Assembly (NCBI GenBank): GCA_014728115.1
Contig: WJME01000139.1
Span: forward strand, 62,001 to 126,000
Direction of reading: 5' to 3'
Origin: Candidatus Zhuqueibacterota bacterium
GTDB lineage: Bacteria > Zhuqueibacterota > Zhuqueibacteria > Residuimicrobiales > Oceaniaggregativiventaceae
Length of the DNA: 64,000 bases
This document shows, piece after piece, positions 17,399-26,823 of the stretch. A model generated the notes under the pieces. The model was not told where the DNA came from, did no database searches, and worked only from the letters and a program-made list of their open reading frames with translations. How positions within the stretch are numbered: the stretch's first letter is position 1; every line of letters starts with the position of its first letter. The position numbers and the translations under genes were made by a program.

Positions 17399-18967
17399 AT
17401 GCAGGTACGATTTCTGGGACTGTTTAGTCTTATGTTTTTCACCATATACTCTGCTGCTCTCGCTCAAATGATGAATACTCACCAGGATACATTACCCTTA
17501 AAGGTGCTCAAAATTGATCGTGATCATTGTCTGCAGTTCAGACAGATCCCTGCCGGAACTTTTTGGATGGGCAGTTCCAAGGATGAAAAGAACCGGGATG
17601 GGGATGAAGGGCCGTTACACAAGGTGACTCTATCACAGCCTTTCTATTTATGCACTCATGAGATGACCCAATCTCTTTGGACCGCTATTATGGGTGAAAA
17701 TCCATCGACCTTTCGCGTTCTGGAGGGGGGTGGAAACTATCCTGTAGAAACCGTGACGTGGAATGAATGCCAGGAATTTATCTCGCGATTGAGTTCTCTT
17801 GTAAACGGGCGGTTTCGTTTACCCACCGAAGCAGAGTGGGAATATGCTTGTCGCGCTGGCACACAGACTCCCTATTATTGGGATGATTCGCCGGGTGAAT
17901 GGGTGATCAATCAGTATGCCTGGGCCAATTCCCGGTCTTTTGCTCAGCCCCACCCGGTAGGTGAGAAAAAACCCAATGCATGGGGGCTTTATGATATGAG
18001 CGGTAATGTCTGGGAATGGTGCGATGATTGGTTTGGCCCCTATTTAGCCGATCCTGTGACTGATCCAACCGGTCCGGATTCGGGCCGACTGAAAATATTT
18101 CGCGGTGGCAGCTGGTATGATTTGCCGGAATCTCACCGCTCTGCGAACCGGCACAAGCATCAGACAGACAAGGGGTATCCGGCCATTGGCTTGCGTTTGG
18201 TTTGGGAACCCGATGCCAGCCCGAGACAGGACATCAAAAATGAAAAGAGTCAAACGATCATTCTGCCCGGCGATGTGGTGATGGAGTTTGTCTATATTCC
18301 AGCCGGAGAGTTTATGATGGGGAGTGATGAGACCGAAAAGGGCCGGCAAAAAGATGAGGGGCCGGTGCACAAGGTGATTATTGACCACCCCTTTTATCTG
18401 GGTAAAACAGAGGTGACCCAGAGACAATGGATGGCTATTATGGGAGAAAACCCTTCTGTATTTCGGTATGAACCCGACTTTCTCGATCATCCGGTGGACT
18501 GGGTGTCGTGGAATGATTGTCGGGCCTATATCAAAAAGATGAATGATCTCAAACAAGGCACGTTTCGTTTCCCCACTGAGGCAGAGTGGGAATATGCCTG
18601 CCGCGCAGGGACCACCACGCGTTTCTATTGGGGCAACGATCCTGAAGGCTGGGTGATGAATCGGTATGCCTGGGCCTTTTCACGTGCCGAAGGAAGGAGC
18701 CATCCGGTCGGACAAAAATTGCCCAATGCCTGGGGACTGTATGATATGTGCGGCAACGTCTGGGAGTGGTGCTCGGACTGGCGCGGTGATTACGAGTCGA
18801 AAGTGCAGATCGATCCGACAGGACCCGACAGTGGTGAGCACAAGATCTATCGCGGTGGAAGCTGGTTCAATCTCTCTGAGACCCTGCGGTCTGCCAACCG
18901 GCATGGACATGCCCCTGATGTGCCGTTTACGAACGCAGGGTTGCGGTTGGTGCTGGAATTGAACTAG
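17399..18967 (+). CDS. Secreted protein with two tandem SUMF1/FGE-like domains
   Basis: A 522-residue protein with a signal peptide (to about residue 22, YSAALA) and two copies of the formylglycine-generating-enzyme fold, about residues 38-265 and 285-520. Each copy has IPAGxFxMGS, WxAIMGENPS, RxPTEAEWEYACRAGT and GNVWEWC. In true aerobic FGE the active Cys pair follows the RGGS motif; here the copies read RGGSWYDLPESHRSANRH and RGGSWFNLSETLRSANRH, with no cysteine. So I expect a binding or structural role and not sulfatase activation. The two copies are closely similar, pointing to an internal duplication. It lies 16 bases after the FAD oxidoreductase. Confidence 0.87.
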   Translation: MQVRFLGLFSLMFFTIYSAALAQMMNTHQDTLPLKVLKIDRDHCLQFRQIPAGTFWMGSSKDEKNRDGDEGPLHKVTLSQPFYLCTHEMTQSLWTAIMGENPSTFRVLEGGGNYPVETVTWNECQEFISRLSSLVNGRFRLPTEAEWEYACRAGTQTPYYWDDSPGEWVINQYAWANSRSFAQPHPVGEKKPNAWGLYDMSGNVWEWCDDWFGPYLADPVTDPTGPDSGRLKIFRGGSWYDLPESHRSANRHKHQTDKGYPAIGLRLVWEPDASPRQDIKNEKSQTIILPGDVVMEFVYIPAGEFMMGSDETEKGRQKDEGPVHKVIIDHPFYLGKTEVTQRQWMAIMGENPSVFRYEPDFLDHPVDWVSWNDCRAYIKKMNDLKQGTFRFPTEAEWEYACRAGTTTRFYWGNDPEGWVMNRYAWAFSRAEGRSHPVGQKLPNAWGLYDMCGNVWEWCSDWRGDYESKVQIDPTGPDSGEHKIYRGGSWFNLSETLRSANRHGHAPDVPFTNAGLRLVLELN

Positions 18968-19064
18968 TGTGAGATAATAATCCAAACAAAGCTCGACCGA
19001 GATCTCAAAGGACCGAACAGTACCCTATATAATGGTTAGCCTTGTATTCATCGTGACCCTAGTC

Positions 19065-19114
19065 ATTTCACCACTCTTTTTCGGGAATTGATCTGTTATG
19101 CTGGTGAAATTTTT
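19065..19114 (+). terminator. Possible terminator in the 18968-19258 gap
   Basis: A perfect 9-bp inverted repeat, ATTTCACCA / TGGTGAAAT (19065-19073 and 19102-19110), is followed by TTTTC. The 28-base loop is long, so this is only a fair candidate. The rest of the 290-base gap shows no gene. Confidence 0.35.
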
Positions 19115-19258
19115 CTGATGTAGGTCATACCGCTTATTTGCTTTTAATTATTTTTAAACGCCAATAAAATTCTCTATATGCGCAAATATGTGCTATTCCC
19201 CCGACTTTTACTTTCACCACCTCTTTTCACTGAATAGTGAATGAATTTATATCCGTTA

Positions 19259-22200
19259 TCAGGAATCTTTTTGGTTAGACCTTTTACCCGCTAGTCGCCG
19301 AAACAATCGGATGAAATCATATCGCACCATAATCATGCTGGGCACAAAGAACAAAGTCAATGGCGTGGCGAACAACAAGCCATAACCAAGCGCCAGGGCC
19401 ATGGGTGCAACAAAGGGATCGGATCCTCCGAGACCATAAGCCAATGGTAAAAGCCCTACAACGGTGGTCAGCGTGGTCATGATGATAGCTCGTAGCCGAT
19501 CAGCCGTACCCTCTATGACAATGTCCAGCATGGGACGATTGCTGTCTGCCTCGAGTTCGTTGATGTGATCCACCATCACCAAAGAGTCGTTCACCACGAC
19601 GCCGGTCAGTCCGACGAGACCCATCAATGCCAGAAATCCTAAAGGCTCGTTATGTATGGCAAAGGCAATAATGACCGCGAGAATGCCAAAGGGTATGGCC
19701 ACCAGGACCAAAAATGGCTGGGTCAGGGAATTAAACAACAGCACCAGCACAAAATAGATGGCAACGACGGCAAAGATGAACGAAAAATACAGGCCCTGGA
19801 AGGATTCCCGGGTTTCCTCCGCTTCTCCGCCGATAGAAAAGCGCATGCCAGTCCAGTTTTGATCCAGATCAAAATGATCAAGTACCCTATCTGTGGCCTG
19901 GATGGGCGTGATCTGTTCCCCGCTGATGCCGGCAGTGATTGTGGTGGTGCGTTCTCCATCGTAATGATAATAGCTGCTAGGTCCTGGGCGTCTGTTAAAC
20001 GAAGCAATGGTTTCCAGCGGAATGAGGCGACCTTGTTGATTAGGGATTTGTAGCGTTTTCAATTGCTCGAAACTGGAGCGAGCGCGACGAGTCAACAAAA
20101 GCCGAAAATCCATGTCCTCATCTCTATAGCGAATGCTGGTCACCACTTGCCCGTCATAGGCGATGCGAATGGTTTGTGCTACATTGGCAACAGACAGACC
20201 CAACCGGGCCAGCTCTTCATAGTTGAGGTCGACACTGATTTGATCTTTACCGAGCTGGTCGTTGCGTTCGATATCGGTGATTCCTCCCATCTCGTTAAGA
20301 TACTGGATCACCGCATCCACGAGTTTGCGACGTTGCCCGTCATCGTCGCCAATGACTCGTATGGTAATGGGATCTCCAACCGGCGGTCCTCCGGCCTGGA
20401 TGACATATTGCAGCTCTATATTTTCGAATGCATCTGTAGAATCTTTAAGGGCATTGACGATCTGATCGGCTGTGCGCTGACGATCTGCAAAAGGAGTCAG
20501 ATTAATGCGCAGGTGGGCCCAGTTGTCTTTTTCACCTGGTTCACGTTCGCCGTGGCTGCCGATTTTGGACGCAAAAGAGACCACTTCAAAATCTGGCAAG
20601 CCAAGAATCAACTCTTCCAATTCTTTGACGCGCTCGGCAGTCCGCTCCAGAGGTGTTCCGACCGGTACAGTGACATAGACGTCAAAGACATCGGCAGCTT
20701 TGTCCGGAAAGAGAATAAAGCTCATATAGGTTCTGGCGTACCACAGCGATCCAATGAGAAGACCCACCGTGAGGAGGATGTACAGATAGCGCAGTTTGAG
20801 GACCACTTTGAGGATTTTTTCAAAAATGTGGCGCAAAAATAAAAACCAACTCCGATTGCGCTTTTTTTCGGTTTTGATGCGCTTCAGGCCAGGCACCAGG
20901 TGGGCAGGCAGAGCAACTGTCAACTCGAAAAGAGAAATAAAGAGTGCAAGAGAAATAACCAGGGGGATGACTTTGACAAATTCACCACTCACTCCCGGCA
21001 TAAAAAAGAGTGGAGCAAAAGCAAAAAAGGTGGTGATCAGGGTGGTAAAGACCGGTTTTGCCACCTGGCTCAAGCCATTGGTGGCAGCATCCAGAGGGTC
21101 GTCGCCGAGTTCTCGTCTTCGGACGATATTTTCCGCGACAATAATGCCATCATCCACAATGATTCCAATGACGATGAGCATAGCTGTCAGCGAGATGATA
21201 TCCAGATAGGCTCCCATCAAAGGCAAAAGAACGATCACTCCCAAGAGCGCCACCGGAATACCCAATGCCACCCAAAAGGCTGTGCGAACCGACAGAAAAA
21301 GTGCCAGGATGATCAATACCAGAACCAGACCGATCCCCCCGTTGTTCAAAACCACCTCGAATCGTCTGCGCACCGATTGTGAAATATCGTCTGTCTGCAA
21401 AATCTCTACGCCTTCAGGCATGAGATCCTGCTGTTCAGTCATGAATTCATTGATTGCATCAACGGTGCGTATGATATCGGCTTTTTCTCGTTTGAGCACC
21501 TGAAAGGTAATGGCGGGCCTGCCATTGATACGCGAAAGAATATTGGGTTCTTCAAAACCCTGCTCTATATCTGCCACATCACGCACATAAATCGCTGGTC
21601 CGTTAAACGTGGTGCGCACAACTACATTGGCTACGTCCCTGGGTTCTTCAAATTGTGCCAGGGTGACGAGATTGCGCTCACTGCGATAGGATTCGAATGT
21701 CCCCCCGGTCGAGCGGATATTCCGGGTTCGGATCGCATTGGCAATCTCTTGTAAAGAGAGATCGAGCGATTTTAATTGCTGTGGATCCACCAGGACTTTG
21801 ACCTCAGGATCAAGATACCAGTACTCACGCACGCGCGAGACCCCATTTACCTCCTCTAGCTTTTTCTTGAACAGTCTGGCCGTTTCGCGCAATTGTCGAT
21901 AGGGGACGTCGCCTGCGATTCCCACTTCTATGATGGGGACCTCTGTATTGTCCAGTTCGGTGATCATGGGGGCATCTCTGACTTGTTCGGGCAGATCTGT
22001 CACACGGTTTACCGCTCGTCGAATATCGGTTTTGATCTGTTCCTTATCATCGGCCTGTACATCGATACTGACCGTAATCACGGAAATATCTTCCATAGAA
22101 TAAGAAGTAATGCTTTCTATGTTTGATACCCCTTTGATCTCACTTTCGATTTTGTTGGTGACATTGAGCTCCACATCTTTGGGCGACGCGCCGGGATATC

Positions 22201-22351
22201 TCGTGGTGATGATTACCTGGCCAAAATCGACATTCGGAAAGGTGTCTCTTTTTAATTGTAAGAGGGTTACCACTCCAAGCAAAATGACAAGGATGGTAAA
22301 GACATTTGCCAGCATGTGTCGTTTGGCAAAAAATCGAAAAAGGGCCTTCAT
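19259..22351 (-). CDS. RND efflux permease (HAE1/AcrB-like)
   Basis: A 1030-residue protein, the usual length of an RND pump subunit. It starts with a cytoplasmic end and first helix, then the porter-domain signature RYPGASPKDVELNVTNKIE, and after a block of helices (330-500) has IGIIVDDGIIVAENIVRR, the TM4 motif with the proton-relay aspartates. A second porter region (550-830) and the last helix block with GVVVNDSLVMVDHIN follow. It would use the proton gradient to export drugs, lipids or other amphiphiles. The TolC-like gene lies three bases upstream on the same strand; no periplasmic adaptor gene is next to them. The lone adaptor at 57841-58863 may be the missing partner. Confidence 0.93.
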   Translation of the reverse strand: MKALFRFFAKRHMLANVFTILVILLGVVTLLQLKRDTFPNVDFGQVIITTRYPGASPKDVELNVTNKIESEIKGVSNIESITSYSMEDISVITVSIDVQADDKEQIKTDIRRAVNRVTDLPEQVRDAPMITELDNTEVPIIEVGIAGDVPYRQLRETARLFKKKLEEVNGVSRVREYWYLDPEVKVLVDPQQLKSLDLSLQEIANAIRTRNIRSTGGTFESYRSERNLVTLAQFEEPRDVANVVVRTTFNGPAIYVRDVADIEQGFEEPNILSRINGRPAITFQVLKREKADIIRTVDAINEFMTEQQDLMPEGVEILQTDDISQSVRRRFEVVLNNGGIGLVLVLIILALFLSVRTAFWVALGIPVALLGVIVLLPLMGAYLDIISLTAMLIVIGIIVDDGIIVAENIVRRRELGDDPLDAATNGLSQVAKPVFTTLITTFFAFAPLFFMPGVSGEFVKVIPLVISLALFISLFELTVALPAHLVPGLKRIKTEKKRNRSWFLFLRHIFEKILKVVLKLRYLYILLTVGLLIGSLWYARTYMSFILFPDKAADVFDVYVTVPVGTPLERTAERVKELEELILGLPDFEVVSFASKIGSHGEREPGEKDNWAHLRINLTPFADRQRTADQIVNALKDSTDAFENIELQYVIQAGGPPVGDPITIRVIGDDDGQRRKLVDAVIQYLNEMGGITDIERNDQLGKDQISVDLNYEELARLGLSVANVAQTIRIAYDGQVVTSIRYRDEDMDFRLLLTRRARSSFEQLKTLQIPNQQGRLIPLETIASFNRRPGPSSYYHYDGERTTTITAGISGEQITPIQATDRVLDHFDLDQNWTGMRFSIGGEAEETRESFQGLYFSFIFAVVAIYFVLVLLFNSLTQPFLVLVAIPFGILAVIIAFAIHNEPLGFLALMGLVGLTGVVVNDSLVMVDHINELEADSNRPMLDIVIEGTADRLRAIIMTTLTTVVGLLPLAYGLGGSDPFVAPMALALGYGLLFATPLTLFFVPSMIMVRYDFIRLFRRLAGKRSNQKDS

Positions 22352-22354
22352 GGC

Positions 22355-23812
22355 TTATTCTCCCTGAACATCGGTTAAGCGATCTGTCAATTCGTGGTAT
22401 TGCATGATCATCTGATGGTAACGAACAGCGTTCTCAGCATATCGTAATCTGGCATTCTCTTCATTGTCCCTGCTCTGAATGACGAAATTCAGCTGACTTT
22501 TACCTTTATTATAGAGCTCGAGTTCTTGCTCGGTCTTTTTTTCTGCGGTTTGAATTTGTGTGCGACTGAGCTCCATGATTTCTTTCATGTTTTCAATTTG
22601 TACCCATAAATTTCGTATACGAGACAATATTTCCAGTTTGGCCTGTTTTTGTTCATAGTCTGCCTGACGCAATTGTACCGTAGCTTTTTGTATGTCCAGT
22701 TCTGCCGATCGCTTTCCCAATGTTTGGGAATAGACCAGAACTGCGGAAAAATCGGGATAGGTCATTTCCAGGGATTGTCCAATGGCATCATCACCACCCA
22801 ATAGCCGAAATCCCACATTGAGATCCAGACGTGATTTTTTCGCTTCCACAAACCCCTGCTTTTGTTTTTCCAGCTGTTCAATCGAACGTTCTTGTATGAT
22901 AATCGGGCGTAAATCGGAAATGTTTTCTTTAACGTCATCAGGAGAAGAAATCTCTCGTGTTTCATAAAGCGCATAAACCGGATTCATGGTTTCGAGATCG
23001 GGCTTTTCGAGCATGATCGCCAATTCTGCCCGTTTTGATTCTGCTTGTGATTGAAATAACATCAGAGTCTGTTCTGCCAGAATGACTGCATCTTCGGACC
23101 GTAACACATCGACCTGGTCGACTAAAAACGACTCGTGTTTTTCAGTAATCAATCGGTACGCCTCTGTAGACAGATCAAGACGATCCTGGGCGATTTTTAC
23201 TTTTTCTTCGGCCAGGATCCATTCCAGAAAAGAAATGCCAAATGACAATAAAATCTTTTCCTGTTGTTCAAAAGTTTGCAATTCTGTGATGGAAAGTTGC
23301 ATTTCGCTGATTTCATAGGGCAAACGGTCGAGCTCTCCCCCATAATTCTGTAACAAGGGCTGTGTATAATTCAGAGAGAATGTATGCGTGTAAAGTCTGT
23401 TGAATCCCGTCGGAATCTGAAATCGTCCACCTGCTGTCGGAAATGAGATAGGGGGGAGGTTTTGATCGGTCAGGTCAGATGCCCACCCCACGGAAAACCG
23501 GCCGCCTGTAGACCAAAATGTTCGGTTCATCGACGCATCAACGGAAGCACTTGTCACGCGGGTCGGTGAAAAGGGGCTTGTGGGTATCGGCCGGCTGTAT
23601 ACGAGTGCCGGTCGGGACTCTATTCTCCAATCCTGTCGTGTCGCAATCTGCTCTGAATTTATCTGTTGAATTCTCGGAGGCAGGTCCAGCGCTTTGAATG
23701 AGGGGTGGTTTTGTCTTACCAGACTAAAAAAATCTTTTAGATTGATGGATTGGGAAAACGTCAGGGATGTGATGATAAACATATGAAAAGAGCTCATTAA
23801 AAGCCACTTCAT
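22355..23812 (-). CDS. TolC-family outer membrane efflux protein
   Basis: A 485-residue protein with a signal peptide (cleavage after TFSQ, about residue 21) and the TolC pattern of two related halves rich in long alpha-helical heptads (for example residues 160-270 and 300-475). Outer-membrane strand regions lie around residues 80-150. It forms the exit duct of tripartite pumps. It ends three bases before the RND permease and is first in that operon. The adaptor that would normally sit between the two is absent. Confidence 0.88.
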   Translation of the reverse strand: MKWLLMSSFHMFIITSLTFSQSINLKDFFSLVRQNHPSFKALDLPPRIQQINSEQIATRQDWRIESRPALVYSRPIPTSPFSPTRVTSASVDASMNRTFWSTGGRFSVGWASDLTDQNLPPISFPTAGGRFQIPTGFNRLYTHTFSLNYTQPLLQNYGGELDRLPYEISEMQLSITELQTFEQQEKILLSFGISFLEWILAEEKVKIAQDRLDLSTEAYRLITEKHESFLVDQVDVLRSEDAVILAEQTLMLFQSQAESKRAELAIMLEKPDLETMNPVYALYETREISSPDDVKENISDLRPIIIQERSIEQLEKQKQGFVEAKKSRLDLNVGFRLLGGDDAIGQSLEMTYPDFSAVLVYSQTLGKRSAELDIQKATVQLRQADYEQKQAKLEILSRIRNLWVQIENMKEIMELSRTQIQTAEKKTEQELELYNKGKSQLNFVIQSRDNEENARLRYAENAVRYHQMIMQYHELTDRLTDVQGE

Positions 23813-24263
23813 GGATAGATTCTCCTGTGAGAGGTATTTATATCAAAAAGGCTTTTTGCTTACTTTAGGATTTGCTTTAAATAACAGTATTTGAGAGGCA
23901 GGTATTCTGAAAAATTTACCATATGAAACCTTCCGGCAAAGAATCTCGGAATCTCGTTCGCAGCCAATGGCAGGGAATGCATCGGATTGGCTTTGCCAAC
24001 CCCGGACGTCGAAAATGTGTTGGTATCGTCTGCCATAATGAGAGAATCATTGAACACTATATCTGGAAAGATATAAAGACTTGTAAAACATTGTCACAGT
24101 TTGCCCAAATCCAGAACATATCAGGGATTTTCACGTCTTTGCCCATAAAACGAGTGACATAGACTGGTCCTGGCGCCACAAGCAATTGCAGGAACGGGAA
24201 CAATAGCGATCAAACATTTGTTACAGTGTGCTCTGCAAAGGAATGCAGGTTTGGAGGAAAAAA
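23813..24263. other. Divergent intergenic region without a convincing gene
   Basis: A 450-base gap separates the TolC-like gene (minus) from the TonB-type receptor (plus). Several short open frames overlap on both strands (for example 23923-24162 plus, 23860-24057 minus, and a startless 39-codon stretch ending at 24206) but none has a ribosome site plus recognisable protein features. It should hold the promoters of both flanking genes; I could not single them out. A decayed short gene cannot be excluded. Confidence 0.4.
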
Positions 24264-26699
24264 ATGAAATTTAGAACAATACTTTTAGTTTTATTTTTTA
24301 CTGTCGGACTGGTATACAGCCAGAACCGGCAAAGCAGTGGTTCCGGCGGACAAGCGGTCACCGGATCAGTGTATGATGTAAATCAAGGCGAACCCATCGA
24401 ATATGCCAATATCATTTTATTCGATCGAACAGACAGTACGCAGATCACCGGTACAACCAGTGGTGAAGCCGGTCGTTTTACTATCAAGGGGGTTCGACCC
24501 GGCAATTACTATTTGCAGGTGCGGTTTATCGGATATCACAACAAGACTGTAGATGCGGTTCAGGTCGAGCCGACAAGTACTCCTGTGGATTTGGGCGTGA
24601 TCCCTATGGAACCCACGGTGTTGAATATGGAGAGTGTGGCTGTCGAGGCTGACCGTGCTGCTGTGACTTATGAAATCGATAAAAAGGTCGTCGATGTCAG
24701 CAAAATGCAAACCGCGGTATCCGGGTCGGCCGTAGAGGTGCTGGAAAATGTACCTTCGGTCACTGTTGATATCGAGGGCAATGTGAGTTTGCGCGGCAGC
24801 GGCAATTTCCGGTTATTGATCGATGGCCGTCCGACTATAATGGATGCCACTGATGCTTTACAGCAAATCCCTGCCAGCACGATTGAAAATATAGAAATCA
24901 TTACCAATCCGTCTTCAAAATTCGATCCGGATGGAACATCCGGGATCATCAATCTGGTCATGAAAAAGAACAAGACTAACGGCCGCAGCGCATTGGTTAA
25001 TGCCAACGGTGGGCTGAATGACAAGTATGGTGGTGATGTGTTGTTCCAAAGCCGTCAGAATAATGTTAGCTATTTGGTGGGATTGGATTATACAAATCAC
25101 GTGTATGAAGGCAATGGCATGGAAGAGCGTCGGACTACTCATGATGGCGTGGATACCTACATGTCTGTTAGCGGAAACGGCAACCGTGGCCGGTATTCCC
25201 AGGGTTTACGCGCTGCTGTAGAGTGGGATGTGACATCCAAGGATCTTTTTACCATCAATAGCCGCTTTAGCGATGGGTCATTCAAGAGCAGTTCGGACCG
25301 CGATTATCTCGAATGGGATGATCAGGATCCGAGTCGTAATCGTTATTTCAGTCGCGAAGACGGAGAACGCTCGGGCACCAGTTTCGGTCTGAACCTGGGC
25401 TGGTTGCACCGCTTTGCCCAAAAAGGCCACGAACTCAATGCAGAGGTCAATTATGGCTATCGTGATGGTGACGATGACTCTAATAACGAGCTTTTGAATG
25501 ACGCATTTGAACTCGTTCAGGGCAAGCGCTCCACTGAATCGGGTCCGTCCAGAGATTTGGAACTCAAACTCGATTATACCTTGCCTTTGGGTAAAAAGGA
25601 AAAATTCGAAGCCGGATTCGAGAGCGAATTCGATCGTTCCAAAGAAGAGACCGCAGCGTGGGATTATGATGCAGGAATCCTCGAGTATGTGGAACTGCCT
25701 GACTATGCCCACACTACGACCTATAACCGAACCACTCATTCATTATATGCCCTTTACGCAGGCAATGCAGGATCGCTGGGATACCAGGGAGGGCTGAGAG
25801 CCGAATATACCGATCGTCTGGTCGAGCTGGCAGATCAAAGTGAACGAGCTGTGATCAATCGATGGGACCTTTTTCCGACCCTACACTTTTCATATCAGCT
25901 GGGGGGACAAAAGCAAGCGATGACCAGTTATACACGTCGTATCGACCGGCCGCGCGGTTACTGGCTTGAGCCGTTCGAAACCTGGGATGATGCTTATAAT
26001 GTGCGCACCGGAAACCCGGGCCTGAAACCCGAATATATCGATTCTTATGAGGTTGGATATTCTATGCCTGTCGGACAAACCATGGTCTCCAGTGAAGTCT
26101 ATTATCGCGTCAGCGACAATAAAATCGAGCGTGTTCGTTCAGTCTATGATGACAATATCACCTTGCGCCGTCCTGAAAATGTGGGTACCGATTATGCCCT
26201 GGGCTGGGAGATGATGATCGATGCGGAAATGGCTCGATTCTGGAATTTGGGATTGACAGGAAATCTCTATGACTATCGAGTAAAAGGCGTTATCGAAGGT
26301 CAGGAATATGAGCGGCAGAGTTTTAACTGGAGCACCCGCTTGAACAATACGTTCAAAATCACCTCGTCGTTTCAGGTACAGCTGACCGGCCGGTTTATCA
26401 GTCCCAGTGTTTCTTCTCAGGGACGACGTGAGGGCTTTTTTATGACCGACATGGCAATACGCAAGGATTTTATGGATCGCATGCTGTCATTGACATTACA
26501 GGTACGTGATCTGTTCGATCAGGCACGATATGAATATGAATCAAAAGGGACCGGTTTTTATACGCGTCGCGAATTCAACCGCGAATCTCCCATTGTGATG
26601 CTCAATGCCCGATTGAACCTGAATAATTTCAAACAAGATAGGCGTGACGGGCGAGGGGGAGGCATGGATGGAGGAATGGGTGGGGATATAGAGTTTTAA
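24264..26699 (+). CDS. TonB-dependent receptor-like outer membrane protein
   Basis: About 811 residues from the ATG at 24264, which has an excellent GGAGG site. A signal peptide (to about residue 20) is followed by a carboxypeptidase-regulatory-like domain (GSVYDVNQGEPIEYANIIL, about 35-115), a plug domain with NVPSVTVDIEGNVSLRGSGN and IEIITNPSSKFDPDGTSG, and a large beta-barrel ending in a Gly/Asp-rich tail and final IEF. This matches the outer-membrane beta-barrel family with an N-terminal CarboxypepD_reg domain, common in FCB bacteria. No TonB box is obvious. The substrate is unknown and no SusD-like partner is next to it. Confidence 0.88.
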   Translation: MKFRTILLVLFFTVGLVYSQNRQSSGSGGQAVTGSVYDVNQGEPIEYANIILFDRTDSTQITGTTSGEAGRFTIKGVRPGNYYLQVRFIGYHNKTVDAVQVEPTSTPVDLGVIPMEPTVLNMESVAVEADRAAVTYEIDKKVVDVSKMQTAVSGSAVEVLENVPSVTVDIEGNVSLRGSGNFRLLIDGRPTIMDATDALQQIPASTIENIEIITNPSSKFDPDGTSGIINLVMKKNKTNGRSALVNANGGLNDKYGGDVLFQSRQNNVSYLVGLDYTNHVYEGNGMEERRTTHDGVDTYMSVSGNGNRGRYSQGLRAAVEWDVTSKDLFTINSRFSDGSFKSSSDRDYLEWDDQDPSRNRYFSREDGERSGTSFGLNLGWLHRFAQKGHELNAEVNYGYRDGDDDSNNELLNDAFELVQGKRSTESGPSRDLELKLDYTLPLGKKEKFEAGFESEFDRSKEETAAWDYDAGILEYVELPDYAHTTTYNRTTHSLYALYAGNAGSLGYQGGLRAEYTDRLVELADQSERAVINRWDLFPTLHFSYQLGGQKQAMTSYTRRIDRPRGYWLEPFETWDDAYNVRTGNPGLKPEYIDSYEVGYSMPVGQTMVSSEVYYRVSDNKIERVRSVYDDNITLRRPENVGTDYALGWEMMIDAEMARFWNLGLTGNLYDYRVKGVIEGQEYERQSFNWSTRLNNTFKITSSFQVQLTGRFISPSVSSQGRREGFFMTDMAIRKDFMDRMLSLTLQVRDLFDQARYEYESKGTGFYTRREFNRESPIVMLNARLNLNNFKQDRRDGRGGGMDGGMGGDIEF

Positions 26700-26786
26700 A
26701 TTATACCTTCTGGAACCCGTTTTTTTGAAATGTCACCTGATTCGTATTCATTGACCTCCAGCCATGAAAAGATTTTTTAAAATATT

Positions 26787-26818
26787 CAGGCCCGGCAATT
26801 GCCGGCCCTGTCTTATTT
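26787..26818 (+). terminator. Likely terminator between convergent genes
   Basis: A GC-rich hairpin, CAGGCCCGGCAA / TTGCCGGCCCTG with one C-C mismatch (26787-26798 and 26799-26810, no true loop beyond the central bases), is followed by TCTTATTT. On the other strand it precedes an AT-rich stretch, so it may stop both the receptor and the GT39-like transcript. Confidence 0.5.
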
Positions 26819-26823
26819 AACGG

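Noticed and set aside
17399-18967. Active formylglycine-generating enzyme
   Set aside because: Both SUMF1 copies lack the cysteine pair after the RGGS motif, and no sulfatase gene is nearby.
23860-24206. Short overlapping open frames in the TolC/TonB-receptor gap
   Set aside because: No ribosome site, no recognisable domain, and three overlapping frames look equally good; kept only as an unresolved region.
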